From: Piezodorus guildinii | Taxonomy: Eukaryota; Arthropoda; Insecta; Hemiptera; Pentatomidae | NCBI GenBank assembly: GCA_023052935.1 | Contig: CM041293.1 | Coordinates: forward strand, 174,025,600 to 174,089,599 | Direction of reading: 5' to 3' | DNA length: 64,000 nucleotides | Shown: piece after piece, positions 1 through 10,807 of the stretch | How the letters are laid out: every line of letters begins with the position of its first letter | How positions within the stretch are numbered: the stretch's first letter is position 1 | Notes under the pieces: model-generated | What the model was told of the DNA's origin: nothing | The model's database searches: none | What the model saw: the letters and a program-made list of their open reading frames with translations, nothing else | Made by a program: the position numbers and the translations under genes

Positions 1-1239
1 TCTAAAGTAATTAAAAAAAAAAATCAACAGGTTTTTATGTATATATTTTAAGTGTTTTTTTTTTTTATGTAACTTTATCATTGATTTGATATTGTTTTTT
101 AGATATTTAATGATAGTTTAGGGTTTTTTTAAAGATTATATTTGATGCTATCCAATTTTATTAAAATTAATTAAGCTTCCCCCCTCTTCTGTCACTATTG
201 TGAGAGTACTTGCCTAATTTCATCATCGTATATTAAACCTATACGTAAATCTAAGCTGAATATTTGTAATAACTCGACGATAGTAAACTTCACACACTTT
301 CAAAGTATTATATTAAAAATACAAAAACCGTATATTCTATATAACTTTAGACCGAATTTTTTAAAATGGATTTTCTAAATTAAAAAAAAAAAATGTTTTC
401 GAAATGTATACATTAGAATGGTTTGTTTTGACACGGTATGTAGTTTTGCTAACTAATTTAAAAATATTATTTAATGATATTATATGATATTTTATAAATA
501 GTAATAGAATTATTTGATGTTATTGATTGTTATAATATTTGAAACCTCTAACAATTCTGCTACTTTCGTGAACTCTCACGAGCTTTCACGAATTTTCACC
601 AACCTCTTCTCTCATTGTATATATCTCGGCCTTTAGTTTTGGTATTACTTTATCATTTTTTTTTTTAATAATAGAAAATGATTCTATAGGATTTTTTTAA
701 AGTAAGTATTTTATGTTATGTGATTTCATTAAAAATAATTATATCTTACCCTTCTCCTATTATAAACGTGCGAGTACATTCACATATATTCCCTGGCCTG
801 TCTTTATAATCGTTTAATGAACTTTAGAGCTGTAAGTCACGCCTAACATTTTTAACTTAATTGTAAAGCATATTTAATTTCTTAAAAGTTTGTTTCTAAT
901 TAAAAAAAAAGAAAAGAGTTTTCATTATAATTATATTACAACTGTTTATTTTGTTGTAACTTCATAATTTAATTTTTTTTGTTTTTTAATTATATTTAAT
1001 GCTATTATGGTTTTTTTGAGTAATATTTTAAGGCAATATATGACTTTATTAAAAATAGTTATGTCATCTCCGTCTCATGTTACTATCGTGTGAATACTTT
1101 CACGTGTAGTGTGTATTGTATATATTGTATGTAATAAATATACAAAATCTGTATTTTATAATTAACTAAACATTTAATTTTGATTATATATAATATTTAA
1201 TTTCTTAAATTCGTACTTCAAAATTAAAAAAAAAAAAAA
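1..1239. repeat. AT-rich dispersed repeat block, no gene
   Basis: No coding signal. A degenerate repeat recurs here: an A-run, a segment ending in an ACAACTGTTTGTTT-like motif, then a pyrimidine-rich CTCTTCT stretch followed by GTGAGAGTACTT-like sequence. Copies can be followed near 120-215, 700-790, 1,030-1,110 and again at 1,630-1,860. Inverted copies lie near 6,340-6,600 and 38,900-39,160. It could be a decayed non-autonomous element or a local satellite-like family; I do not recognise it. Confidence 0.5.
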
Positions 1240-1553
1240 AAAATCCATATAAAAACAAGCACATTTTTTTCTCCCATCATCTTTTTTATTATCATTATTA
1301 TATAATTCGTCAAATATAGTCAACGTTTCGGAGCTTTTTCTCCATTACCAAGACTAAAATATTTTTAAACATTTTGCTTTTAGTTACATTTATTTTTATT
1401 TTTTCTATATCTATATAAACCATTTTTCATGAAGTCACTTATTAAATAAATTTATTTTCATAATATACAATTAACTACAAAATACTTTTTTTATTGATAA
1501 ATATTATGTCCTTTAGCTAACTACGATATACACTTATAAAAGTTGACGATTGG
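1240..1553 (-). mobile_element. Penelope-type terminal-repeat relic, partial
   Basis: This matches the fuller copy at 3,455-3,800: the same ATTATATAATTCGTCAA lead, then GTCAACGTTTCGG followed by a short hairpin and CCAAGAC. Read on the minus strand, the hairpin stem plus CCGAAACGTTG is the 3' half of a hammerhead-like core; the CTGATGA half is degenerate. Such cores are known in Penelope-like element (PLE) terminal repeats. The right end found in the 3.4-kb copy is missing. The assignment is by motif only. Confidence 0.5.
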
Positions 1554-2005
1554 CTCACTGTTATATTTTGTTTTTAGTATTGCATACTTTATACTTGGCT
1601 AGTTATATTGTTAAATTGATCTAATTCCTATAAATATACAAAATTTGTATTTTATATTTAAATAAATATTTTATTTTTATTATATATAATATTTAATTTC
1701 TTAAATTCGTATTTCAAAATTAAAAAAAAAAAAAATGTTTCAATAATATGTATATTACAACTGTTTGTTTCGATGTAACTTTTAAGAGTAATATTTGATG
1801 TTTTGTTAATAAAAATAGTTATGCCTTTCCTCTCTTCTATAATTATAGTACTTTCACTTACCTTTCGCTATCATCGTGTAGCAGGGTTTAAAGTTGAAGA
1901 AACAACCGAAACTCCTCCCATTGTTACCCTCTCTCCTCTCACTTCAGGTATACGATTTAAATCCCCCGGCCTGGCTCAGTCCTAGATTGTAGAGGGGGGG
2001 AAGGG

Positions 2006-3232
2006 ATGGCACGGACCTACACATCATACAACCTGCGCTGTGCCAGCACGCACTGTCGCGGCTGGAGTCTCTACCGCGTCGTCTGCAAGGAGTGCCAGAG
2101 GTGCTACCACACAGGCTGCGTGGATCTCGAGGACAAGAACTTCGTATTATTTTTGTGTAGTGAGTGCAGTGAGAAAACAATGGAAGGAGAAGAAAATGGC
2201 AGCCGTCGTGAGAAGAAAAAAAATGGCGAGCCTTCCAAACAGTGTACGGATCGCCGTTGCAAGAAGAGAGGTAGGTGCTATCACAAGTCTAAACGCTATT
2301 CCAAACCGAAGAAACCCTCAACGTCGGACGCTAGTGAAACGGATGTTCCGGTGCTATGTGCGGATAAGAACTGTTCTAAGAAAGGTAGGCACAAGATAGT
2401 TTGTGTTAGCTGTAAGAGATTCTTCCACAATGAATGTATAAAAGTGCCGGGTGGCGACGGGTTGTTTTGGTGTGAGGAATGTGCCCGTCCTCCGATCTTT
2501 TACCTTGACATTACCGAAACAGCGGCTAAGATTGAAAGTTTATTCAACAAGCTTAGCTTGAGGGATGACAATAACTCTGAACCAAGACCTCATGCTGTTG
2601 CTTCGACGTCAACTCAAGCTGTTGCTTCGACATCAACTCAAGCTGTTGCTTCGACATCAACCCAAGCCGCTTCAACATCAGCTTCAAGACCTAATGATGA
2701 TGACGATTTCCTCACAAGACCTTTTGTAATCGATCCGAACAGCCCGATCCCCCCCTATCTACAATTCTACGACCCTTTCCTCAACGACCCCGATCTCGTC
2801 AACTATGACCCCGTCCTGGCCGCAACAAGCTACACCTTCGATACGAGTCTTCTCCCGACGACCGAAGCGGAAATCAGAGCATGGGCCATACGCGTGAGAG
2901 AAGCCGAGCGAGAGATCCAAAGGCTAGAAATGAGGATGCAGAAGGCGAGAGTGATCGACAGGGCTTATTACGGCACTTTTCAAGAGGAGATCAGCCGAGA
3001 AATGAGGGATCTCTATTTCAATACGCCCTGTGACATGCAGTACTGCTCCTACCGCGGAAGGTTTCGCGTCCAGTGTGAAAGGTGTCTGAGGATGTACCAC
3101 AACGGGTGTCTGTCGCTTCCGGACTACGATTTCGAAACAACTATCTGCTTGTACTGCCCTCTACCGGATACTGATAGCGACCTGGAAGACGACGAGAAGA
3201 CGGAGGAGTTCTTTATGGAGTTACATCTGTAA
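2006..3232 (+). CDS. Intronless protein with three PHD-type zinc fingers
   Basis: The 408-codon ORF has three fingers with C4HC3 PHD spacing: C12, C17, C27, C30, H35, C38, C51, C54; C118, C123, C133, C136, H141, C144, C156, C159; and C342, C347, C357, C360, H365, C368, C381, C384. Fingers 1 and 3 have identical spacing (C-x4-C-x9-C-x2-C-x4-H-x2-C-x12-C-x2-C). A half-finger lies at C80/C85. Residues 197-220 hold three AVASTSTQ repeats, then an acidic/proline-rich linker, a charged coiled-coil-like helix at about 286-335, and an acidic C-terminus. PHD fingers usually bind histone tails or proteins, so a nuclear chromatin role is inferred. The first ATG after a GC-rich leader was taken as the start; a pyrimidine-rich tract ending in CAG at about 1,945 could be the acceptor of a 5' UTR intron. 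The ORF is intact and clearly richer in GC than its surroundings. It could be a host gene, a retrogene, or ORF1 of a LINE (CR1-type ORF1 proteins can carry PHD fingers), but no reverse transcriptase follows. Confidence 0.75.
   Translation: MARTYTSYNLRCASTHCRGWSLYRVVCKECQRCYHTGCVDLEDKNFVLFLCSECSEKTMEGEENGSRREKKKNGEPSKQCTDRRCKKRGRCYHKSKRYSKPKKPSTSDASETDVPVLCADKNCSKKGRHKIVCVSCKRFFHNECIKVPGGDGLFWCEECARPPIFYLDITETAAKIESLFNKLSLRDDNNSEPRPHAVASTSTQAVASTSTQAVASTSTQAASTSASRPNDDDDFLTRPFVIDPNSPIPPYLQFYDPFLNDPDLVNYDPVLAATSYTFDTSLLPTTEAEIRAWAIRVREAEREIQRLEMRMQKARVIDRAYYGTFQEEISREMRDLYFNTPCDMQYCSYRGRFRVQCERCLRMYHNGCLSLPDYDFETTICLYCPLPDTDSDLEDDEKTEEFFMELHL
2594..2665 (+). repeat. Three 24-bp tandem units inside the PHD ORF
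   Basis: Three in-frame 24-nt units encode AVASTSTQ, differing at one or two silent positions. A shorter related Ala-Ser-Thr stretch follows. This is a low-complexity linker between fingers 2 and 3 and is likely to vary in length between alleles. Confidence 0.85.
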
Positions 3233-3454
3233 ATATAAATTGAATTTATATAAAAGTATATAAATTAACATTTTTTAATGTTTACATAATGCTTCTTTAG
3301 CACTTGAGTTAATCGAGAAGTGAAAAGGCTAATTCAGCTAAGCTTAAAAAAAAAAAAGTCACATAAGCTCTAGTCTTATATATATATTCTTTTTAATATT
3401 AATATATTTCTTAATTTTTTTAGATTGGTATGAATTGAGGAAGTTTTTCTTATT

Positions 3455-3800
3455 TATCTATATTAAAACAAGCATAATTTTTTTCTATCATTTTCGTTTT
3501 TATTACCATTATTATATAATTCGTCAATTTCAGTCAACGTTTCGGGGCTTTGTCCCCATTGTCAAGACTAAAAAGGTTTAAAAAAATTTTGGTTTTAGTT
3601 ACATTTATTAATTTTTTTCTATGAAGTCACTTATTAAATATTTTTTTTCATAATATACAATTAACTATAAATTCATTTTTTTATTGATGCATATTATTTT
3701 TTTGTATCTAACTGCTACTACATCCATTTATAAAAGTTGACTATTAGAAGTTAGTTACAAAAAAATAAAGATTGTGCTTGTTTTAATATGGATATATTTA
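3455..3800. mobile_element. PLE-type foldback with degenerate hammerhead
   Basis: The two ends are inverted repeats of about 25 bp: TATTAAAACAAGCATAAT near 3,463 and its complement-like GATTGTGCTTGTTTTAATAT near 3,770. Inside, near 3,530-3,570, lies GTCAACGTTTCGGGGC with a GGGG/CCCC hairpin; on the minus strand this reads as a hammerhead 3' half (CCCCGAAACGTTGAC) with a degenerate 5' core. The partial copy at 1,240-1,553 has the same orientation, so the PHD ORF is bracketed by two direct copies. The interrupted host sequence (GCTCTAGTCTTATATATATA near 3,368) has a second copy near 3,967. Confidence 0.5.
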
Positions 3801-5900
3801 TTCAATGTGTTCGAATTTTTAAACTCAGTTTTTTTCTTTTTTTAATTAATATAAGTTAAATCAGTAATATGACATAAGGATTAAAAAATCCTTTTAAATG
3901 TTCGCAACTGGATTAATCAGGAAACAATGTAATTGTGAAATATAGTTTAAATGGGTTTCACCTTAAAGTTATAAGCTCTAGTCTTGTATATATATATTCT
4001 TTTCAATTTTAATATATTTATTTAATATTTTTGAATTTTTTAACACTTGTTTTTTTTTTTAGTTAGTATAATTTAAATCATTAATATGCTTAAGGGTTAA
4101 CAAAATCCTTTTAAATGTTCACCATTTGTTTTATGTTTAAATGGGTTTCTTCTCCTTATGGCGGGTTACTGAACTAAGATTTATATTAAATTTGTTTTTC
4201 TTTTTTTTGTTAAGCACTGTTTAAATTTTTTTAACAAAACATAAATATATATAGTAATGCAAAAAAAATATTTACAAAACTAGTACTTTTTTTATCGCTG
4301 TGGTGAGCTTTATAATTACATGGATCTGATATGAGCTTTGCTGAATTATCTTCTCCACCTCTCAACTAGGCAGTGTATTTCCATTTTCAGTTTTTTCTTT
4401 TTTCATCAAGAGTATTTTGTCTCAAGAGCATGTGCGTATTTTCTGTAACAAAATACGGTAAGTATACAGTAAGTATTTCTGTCACACAGTGGCATATTCT
4501 TGCGGTCAAATAGTCATGTCGAAAAGAAATCAAAAACTTTTTTTGTAATTTAATACTGTATCAATTTTTTTTAATAATCTTTTTAGGTTTAAGTGTTATA
4601 TTTTCTATCTAATCTAATAGATATTGTAAAAGTATAAAATTATTGAGTGTTATGTAATAGTTTTTCTATCTTCATCAAATAATTTTATACGTATTTAAGA
4701 ATTACAATTGGAATTTATATTATCTCAAAAACAATGTTTTTGTAATATTAGTCTTAAGTTAAATAAGCATTTAAAAACACTTTTGTTTTTATCATATTTT
4801 ATAATAAACTTATTATTATATTATAAAGTATATTGCCCATATAATAAGATAGATGTAGGTAAGTATTGTTAAATTAGAAAATTATTGAATGTTTTTGTAT
4901 GTCTTTTCTATTTTCATGAATTCCATTTAACAGTTTTATGCATAGTTATGAAATTAACTAGAATTTATATTTAAGTAAAAATCACTTATGAATGTTTTGT
5001 TATGTTTATATAAGTTATAAAATTGAAAACATTTTTGTTTTTTTTATCATATTATTTTATAAACTTAGTTTTATTAATGAATTAAAATTAAATTGTATCT
5101 TATATTTCTATCTATTCTGACAGGTAATGTATGTATATTTTTTTGATTTTATAGAATTTCTGCTAAATATTGAATGAGGAAATTCAACAAATTTAAATGT
5201 ATTTATTTATAATAATATAAAAATTGTATGGTAATCTTCTGTTATATCTACAAAATTTATGGAATCGGAATACATTTTTTATTATTATATTACATATTAA
5301 TTTTTTTGTTATTATATATTAATTTTTTTATTAATATATATGAAAATTTGATAATGTTCTCTTTTTATCTTTCCTGACTAATATTGTTAAGATAGAAAAA
5401 TATAAAAAGATTATAAACAAACAAAAAAATGGTAATCCCTTTAAATACTTCTCTAGAGATCTATCCAGTACCATATATATGTATATGTTATAACATTATA
5501 TATGTGTGCGTTTGTGTGTATATACACACACACACATATATATATATAATGTTTTATGAATCTTTTGGTGTTTGTTTTCAACTATTAATAACAAATTGTG
5601 TTATAAAAATATTAATTAATTAATTATAAATAAACAAAATATTAATTAATCTCGGTTTGATAAAAATACTAGATATGTGAAGGGGATAAATAGTAAATGC
5701 TGTATATTTACTTCATATAAATAAACACATTATATTTTTAAATATGTATATTGTTTTCTATTTTCTAGAACTTCATATAGTTCAGATAACAAAAACATTT
5801 TTTATTATATTATTTGTTTTCATTCTATATTATTAATTGTTAACGTTTTTAGTAATAAATTAGAATTTAACTTTTATCTCATCATTTAATTAAATTGCCT
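3801..5900. other. AT-rich sequence without recognisable gene
   Basis: I see no coding region or recognisable element. Short open frames, such as one at 5,429-5,623, are made of TA/TG/CA simple repeats. A copy of the sequence interrupted by the 3.4-kb foldback lies near 3,960-4,060. Confidence 0.5.
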
Positions 5901-5901
5901 A

Positions 5902-5927
5902 TTTTTTTTTTTTTTTTTTTTTTTTTT
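5902..5927. repeat. Poly-T tract of 26 bases
   Basis: This is an uninterrupted T homopolymer. It may be the A-tail of a minus-strand retroelement, but nothing recognisable follows it. Confidence 0.8.
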
Positions 5928-5934
5928 GTAAACT

Positions 5935-6130
5935 ATTAAACTGTTATAAAATGACTTATATCCCAGGTTATATAGATATAAAAAGTACTTTCAAAAAATA
6001 CAATCATACCAACATTTTTCTGTATTATAAAACTACAATTCCAGTCTACGTTTTAGGGCTTTTCCCCATCTTCAAGGCTCACTAACAATATATTAAAATA
6101 AAAGAACTATTATTGCTACCTAAGAATTAA
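5935..6130 (-). mobile_element. PLE-type terminal repeat, decayed
   Basis: CAGTCTACGTTTTAGGGC, then TTTTCCCCATCTTCAAGG, read on the minus strand, gives CCTTGAAGATGGGG, a loop, and CCCTAAAACGTAGAC. This is the hammerhead-like layout of the other PLE relics here with a mutated GAAA. No coding part is attached. Confidence 0.4.
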
Positions 6131-6611
6131 CACTATTTAAAAACTATAGAAAAGCCCCAAGAAGTTGACTCAAAATAAAATTGTTTTAAAATAATTTTTT
6201 GGAAGAATAATAAGAACTGTTTCTTAATCATAAACATGATTAAATTAATCTTCCAGAAAAATTAATACCATTAACAATCATAAATTGAGAAATAACCACC
6301 TAAATGCAGCGATACACGGTGAGGATTAGGTTATGTGTAAATGAGGTGAAAGCAAGTATTGTATGTGTTCACGAAAGTAGCAGGAGAGGGGGAAGGCTTA
6401 TTTAAAAAAAAAAAATTTGGATAATGACATCAAATATTACTATTAGAAAAATCCTATAATATCATTAAATATTATTTTTTTAAAAAAGATAACAAAACTG
6501 AATGGTAAAGTTATATGAAAACAAACAAGTGTAATATACACATCATGAAAACATGTTTTTTAATTTAGAAACTCGATTTTAAGAAATTACACATTATTTA
6601 TGATAAAAGAT

Positions 6612-7520
6612 AAAAATTTGGTGCGGGCAACACACGACTTTCACTTACATCAATTTGTAAAATCAATGAAAGAATTTTCAAATAAAGTTAGAGTTAAAAA
6701 TACGTGAAACTATTAAGGAATTAAATATCTATAGAAACATGTGTTTCATTAAAAAATCTTTTATTTTATTATCTAAAATAATCAGTTAGTTTTATCTTCT
6801 TCTCATCACTCTCTATTAACTTCTAAAAGCTTGTGTATGAGATGATATTTTTCTAAAATCTTTAGCTTTCCAACGGTATATCATACATGTATATTACTGG
6901 TCTTATGTTCAAAAACGAAAAATTGCATTAAAAAAATATTTTTTCTGTTTTCTCCTTTAGTTGGGTATCGAATTTATTCAATTTATATATTTACCTGTTT
7001 TTCATCAGCGTTAACAAGATAATCTAATTATTATTATTGAATCTAAAAATTAAAGGTACTTTAGGGGAAGAAAATTTAAAATATCGGCATTTAAGCCCTG
7101 TCAGACCATTTTTATCCAAATAAAACCTACATGATATTAAAGCCAATTAAATTTTACATCGATATAGCGAGTTTAATCAAAATCGTCGGAACCGTTTTTG
7201 AGAAAATCGAAAAAAGATGCAAAATGTATGGTATAAAGTGCCTCTTCTGGTAAGCTCATTTTGATGAAAAAAGTTTTGTCACGTCTCGGGCGTATAGTTG
7301 TCTTAAATATAAAATTTCAGTTTCATAGGACTTACCGTTTCCGCCCGGGAGTTTCCACACACACACACACACACAGAGACACACACACAGACCTTTTTGC
7401 GGGACTCGGTTATTTGGACTCAGGGGACCCTAAAACGTGTATTTCCGTTGAAATCTGGAATTCGAAAATTTTCACGATCGCAATACTTCCCCTTACTATA
7501 TATAGTAAGTGAAAGTAAAA
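6612..7520 (+). repeat. Rep-S dispersed repeat, near full length
   Basis: About 0.9 kb, starting with GTGCGGGCAACACACGACTT and ending with TATAGTAAGTGAAAG, so both ends carry the same TTTCACTTAC word in inverse orientation. Internal landmarks are the CTTTAGTTGGGTATCGAATT block, GTGCAAAATG, CACGTCTCGGGCGTATAGTT, a CA microsatellite and ACGATCGCAATACTTCCCC. The same order occurs at 20,160-21,045 (reverse), 45,353-46,215 and twice around 50,320-51,152. No coding capacity is seen. It is probably a non-autonomous DNA element; the class is unknown. Confidence 0.75.
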
Positions 7521-7954
7521 AATAATAAATGACGAAGTATTATAGAAAATTCGGTAACTGAATATTTATTATAATATCTTGAAAGTATGTGATATTCACT
7601 TTCACCTACGAATTACGAATTTCACCTCACCTACACATACCCAAATTCTCACTGTGTATTGCCGGCTTAAATGAAGGATAAAATAGACAAATTAGATAAA
7701 CAAAATATTATATACAAAATTTTGAGGGATAAATAAATAAATACATATATGTATATGAACCATCAAAAATTATTTTTTAAAACACAAAACCCCCATTGTG
7801 GATCATCATAAGGCCTAAAAAGATTTGTAACAAATACAATTTCAATAACATTAAATACAATATTATATAAACTATTGAGCTAGAGAACGTTGGTATACAT
7901 ATATAGTTGGTATAACGTTACATTTATAGTTCTTTTTTTTTTGGCAGTGGCATG

Positions 7955-8260
7955 GTCTAATGGATAGAGCGCTAGGCTACTCTGCTCCGGGTCCTGGGTT
8001 CGAATCCCGGTTGTGACGGAATATTATTTATTCTGTCATTTCAGCCGGGGGGCCATCCTGGGGCATGGAGACCCTCCTAGGGCAGACCCAGCCTCTATAA
8101 AGTGGGTACCCAAAAATGGGGAAAAACCCTAGGGGTTGAGCATGATCTCGGCCGAATCACCTCTTTGCAAGGCCATTGGCCTTGAAACAGTATAAATCTC
8201 TACATGTACTGAGCCCAAAACTCTTCATGGGTTGTAGTGACACAGGTTTTTTTTTTTTTT
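7955..8260 (+). mobile_element. SINE-1, tRNA-derived, poly-T tail
   Basis: The head is tRNA-like with an A box (TGGTCTAATGG) and a perfect B box (GGTTCGAATCC) about 45 bp later, as in Pol III internal promoters. The body follows (CCCTCCTAGGGCAGACCCAG ... GGGTTGTAGTGACACAGG) and ends in about 16 T. The copies at 53,404-53,727 and 26,930-27,125 are the same family. The head does not fold as a complete tRNA gene and continues into the body, so this is a SINE. Confidence 0.85.
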
Positions 8261-8349
8261 TTATATTTTAAGAATGATGTTCTCTAGCTCAATAGTTTAT
8301 ATAATATTGTATTTAATGTTATTGAAATTGTAATTCTTTTTTATCTTTT

Positions 8350-8390
8350 TAGCCCTGATGATGCCCCACAAGGGGGTTCGAAACATCAGT
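8350..8390 (+). ncRNA. Hammerhead-like ribozyme core in PLE arm
   Basis: CTGATGA at 8,355-8,361 is followed by a CCCC/GGGG stem with ACAA loop, then CGAAACATC (GAAAC at 8,380-8,384). These are the conserved hammerhead boxes in the right order and spacing, but stem II carries extra unpaired bases next to the core. Activity may be lost. Hammerheads are known in PLE terminal repeats. Confidence 0.5.
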
Positions 8391-8633
8391 AAGCAATAAA
8401 TAGTTGAAACTATTTAGTTGTTTCATTTACTGACCGCCACCCGGATTAATTCCTTCCAGTAATTATCAATGGTCAACTAATTATATCCACTATGATAATA
8501 AAAAAATCATAAAAATCTGTATTTAAAAAAAAATATGAAATATATTTAAAAATAATTTTTATTCTGTAAGATTAATTATTAAATCAGAAATAAAATTCTA
8601 AAGAAATAATAAATTACATATGACATTATTCCA

Positions 8634-8830
8634 TGGGAGTGGTCTTGTGAATAATAGCACTTGACTACTTATTTTTGTGTTCAGAGTTCAAACCCAGAGG
8701 GCACACCCGACCTCTATAAATTAGACGACAAAACATTGGGAGAAAACCTTGCAGCTGAGTGGATCTCGGCCTAATTATCTTCTTGCATGCATGTAAATAT
8801 GAATAATGAAAATTCATAATATAGAAGAAG
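8634..8830 (+). mobile_element. Diverged SINE-1 copy
   Basis: It keeps the order of SINE-1: a degraded head (GAGTGGTCTTGTG), a degraded B-box region (GAGTTCAAACCC), ACCTCTATAAA, AACCTTGCAGCTGAG and ATCTCGGCCTAATTATCTTC. The A box is broken, so this is an old inactive copy. Confidence 0.6.
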
Positions 8831-9263
8831 AAAAACAGTTACATAACAATAACTTACGTTTATTTAAAACATCAGTAACGAATAACCCAAATTAAAGAGA
8901 ACAAAAATTAAAAAAATAATAATGACAATCTAGGCTACCAACATAATACAAATTAAAAGTAATAATCATAGGTTCTCATTGACTGCGCATGAGCTGTACC
9001 CATTTGACGCATACATAATATGTTTTTTCTGTCCAAGTCCATATAGCGGATGGGAAACAGGCAAAATAGAGGGGCAACATACTTCATAAAATGGTATTTA
9101 TTCTATTCTATGTTATGACTAAATAGGAAGGATCTTTAAAAATTATGTCATCCAATTATGGATTTTGGTTTATACAATTACAAGAATTGGATAATCACAT
9201 AAGTAAAATGAAATACATCTTATAAAAATTGAACAAACAAAATATTATTTATAAAATAAATTA

Positions 9264-10163
9264 TTGGGTTGATGCAAAATTAATGCAGGTTTCCTCTATT
9301 GCAATATCTTAATTCCAATTGTGTAAACAAAGCTAATCCTAACATTGATCATTATTATACCAAAACAAACCTTATCTAATACCCTCTCTTTCACCATGAA
9401 TTTGTTTAGTAAAATCGTTTTGTTCAGTGTGTTCAAAGGTCTTGAATCGAAAATGTCAAAGTGCGATTTTCGTCAAATTTATTTTTACGAATTTAAATTA
9501 GGGCGCAGCGCTGCGCAAACGGCTCGTAATATTAATGAAGTGTGGGGTCAGGTGGCTATTAATGAGTGCACGGTGCAGCGTTGGTTCCAGAAGTTTCGCA
9601 GAGGAGATTTCGACCTCGAAGACAAGGAAGGTCGGGGCCGTCATCTTGCTCTGGACAACGACCAGCTGAGGTCAAAAGTGGAAGAAGACCCAACCAAAAC
9701 CACACGAGAAATGGCGGCGGAACTCGGAACTCAAAAATTGCAACGTCTTTGCCCAGCATTGATGAATCGGAAGGGGCCGATCCTGCTCCACGATAACGCC
9801 AGACCACACGTTGCACAACCAACGCTTCGACGACTGCACGAGTTGGGCTACGAAGTTCTCCAACATCCGCCTTATTCACCTGACCTCTCTCCTACAGACT
9901 TCCACTTTTTCAGGCATCTGGACAACTTTTTGAGGGAGAAAAATTTTCAAAACCAGGACGACATTGAAAATTCTTTTCGTGATTTCATTGAGTCCAGGGA
10001 TTCGGATTTTTTTTTCTGGTGGAATAAGAAAGCTTGGTAAACGTTGGCAAAAGTGCATTGATTCAGATGAAAATTATTTTGATTAAATATATATGGTTAA
10101 AGTAAAGATATGGCGTATTTACAATACCTACTAAAAACCTGCATTAATTTTGCATCAACCCAA
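9264..10163 (+). mobile_element. mariner element, internally deleted, perfect TIRs
   Basis: The terminal inverted repeats begin TTGGGTTGATGCAAAATTAA and match perfectly over about 28 bp. TA duplications flank it (9,262-9,263 and 10,164-10,165). At 900 bp it is shorter than the usual ~1.3 kb because the centre of the transposase is deleted. Good TIRs suggest fairly recent movement, using transposase supplied elsewhere. Confidence 0.93.
9453..10040 (+). CDS. mariner transposase, in-frame internal deletion
   Basis: The frame starts at ATG 9,453 (an upstream in-frame ATG at 9,345 is less likely). It encodes the N-terminal helix-turn-helix region (from MSKCDFRQIYFYEFKLGRSA to about residue 85). 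It then jumps directly to the region around the second and third catalytic aspartates (LLHDNARPH ... YSPDLSPTDFHFF). The first aspartate block (TGDE-type) is missing, so it cannot be catalytic. The frame is open for 196 codons across the deletion. A DNA-binding but inactive product, which could compete with active transposase, is inferred. Confidence 0.85.
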   Translation: MSKCDFRQIYFYEFKLGRSAAQTARNINEVWGQVAINECTVQRWFQKFRRGDFDLEDKEGRGRHLALDNDQLRSKVEEDPTKTTREMAAELGTQKLQRLCPALMNRKGPILLHDNARPHVAQPTLRRLHELGYEVLQHPPYSPDLSPTDFHFFRHLDNFLREKNFQNQDDIENSFRDFIESRDSDFFFWWNKKAW

Positions 10164-10169
10164 TATAAA

Positions 10170-10335
10170 GGAATACCTGCAACGGTTAGAAGGATAAAGC
10201 AACTTTAACCCTTCATAGAATCGAGTGACAGAAGTGCCTCTGAAGATCCCAAAGATTAATCGGATGAAACAATTAAATAATATTTTTAGTTTTTCCACAA
10301 GATCCCCACAGATGCCCCCAACACCGTACAGCAAT
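10170..10335 (-). pseudogene. LINE-C fragment (RT C-terminal region)
   Basis: On the minus strand this matches the larger LINE-C copy at 44,640-44,800: CACCCGATTC-type text, FIRLIFGI-like residues and the segment before YPS-R-RY. It abuts the mariner TA and a LINE-J fragment, and is short and broken. Confidence 0.65.
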
Positions 10336-10354
10336 TTATATTTTAACTTTATTG

Positions 10355-10795
10355 TCATAATGATCCCCAAACCCAAAAAGTCACTGGATCTCCCTTGTTC
10401 CTGCCGTCCTATATCTCCATCATGGGTAAAATCCTAGAAAGGCTTCTCCTTAAATGAATATACCCTATCCTAGAATCATAACACATAATCCCAGACCACC
10501 AGTTTGGATTCTAAACTTCCCACTTCAGCATCCAGCAATGTCACCGTGTAGTGTATGTAGTGGTCCAGCACACCTGCACCGTGTGGTGGTGCAGGTGTTC
10601 CTCAAGGCAGTATTTTAGGACCCATCCTTTACACAGTTTATACAGCTGATAATCCATCCCATTCTAGCACTTTCCTTTCTACCTATGCTGATGACCACTT
10701 GTGTGTTATCAATCAACAACGATCCAACTATTGCCTCCCAAACTCTTCAATCCCACATCAGAGACCTTGAAGTATGGTGTCAGAATTGGAGAATA
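10355..10795 (+). pseudogene. LINE-J (Jockey-like) reverse transcriptase fragment
   Basis: Read with frameshifts, it contains an RT stretch: PKPKKSLDLP-SCRPIS, then GVPQGSILGPILYTVY and LSTYADD. These are RT motifs (R-P-I-S, the QGSILGP block and the catalytic YADD). Several stops and indels show it is dead. It is the same family as 22,405-23,470. Confidence 0.75.
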
Positions 10796-10807
10796 CCAAG
10801 AAATTCA

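Larger units (their letters stand above)
7790..8410. mobile_element. PLE foldback carrying a SINE-1
   Basis: The left arm (about 7,795-7,890) and right arm (about 8,278-8,400) are inverted copies of one another. Both contain AACTATTGAGCTAGAGAA or its complement next to ATAATATTGTATTTAATG-like sequence. The right arm ends in a hammerhead-like core; the left arm has a decayed version (CCTTATGATGATCC on the minus strand). A SINE-1 fills the centre. The palindromic layout matches other PLE relics in the window. Confidence 0.6.

Noticed and set aside
1803..1985. 60-codon open frame just before the PHD gene
   Set aside because: It lies in a repeated AT-rich block, has no recognisable features, and its end overlaps a likely acceptor/leader region. 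Probably chance.
5429..5623. Open frame over TG/TA repeats
   Set aside because: The residues come from simple repeats (VCVCVYIHTHT-like); not a gene.
7955..8030. Possible tRNA gene (A and B boxes)
   Set aside because: The same head with a shared body and tail occurs at several places with target duplications, so it is a SINE head. The same holds for the heads at 11,598, 14,128 (minus), 53,727 (minus) and 54,440 (minus).
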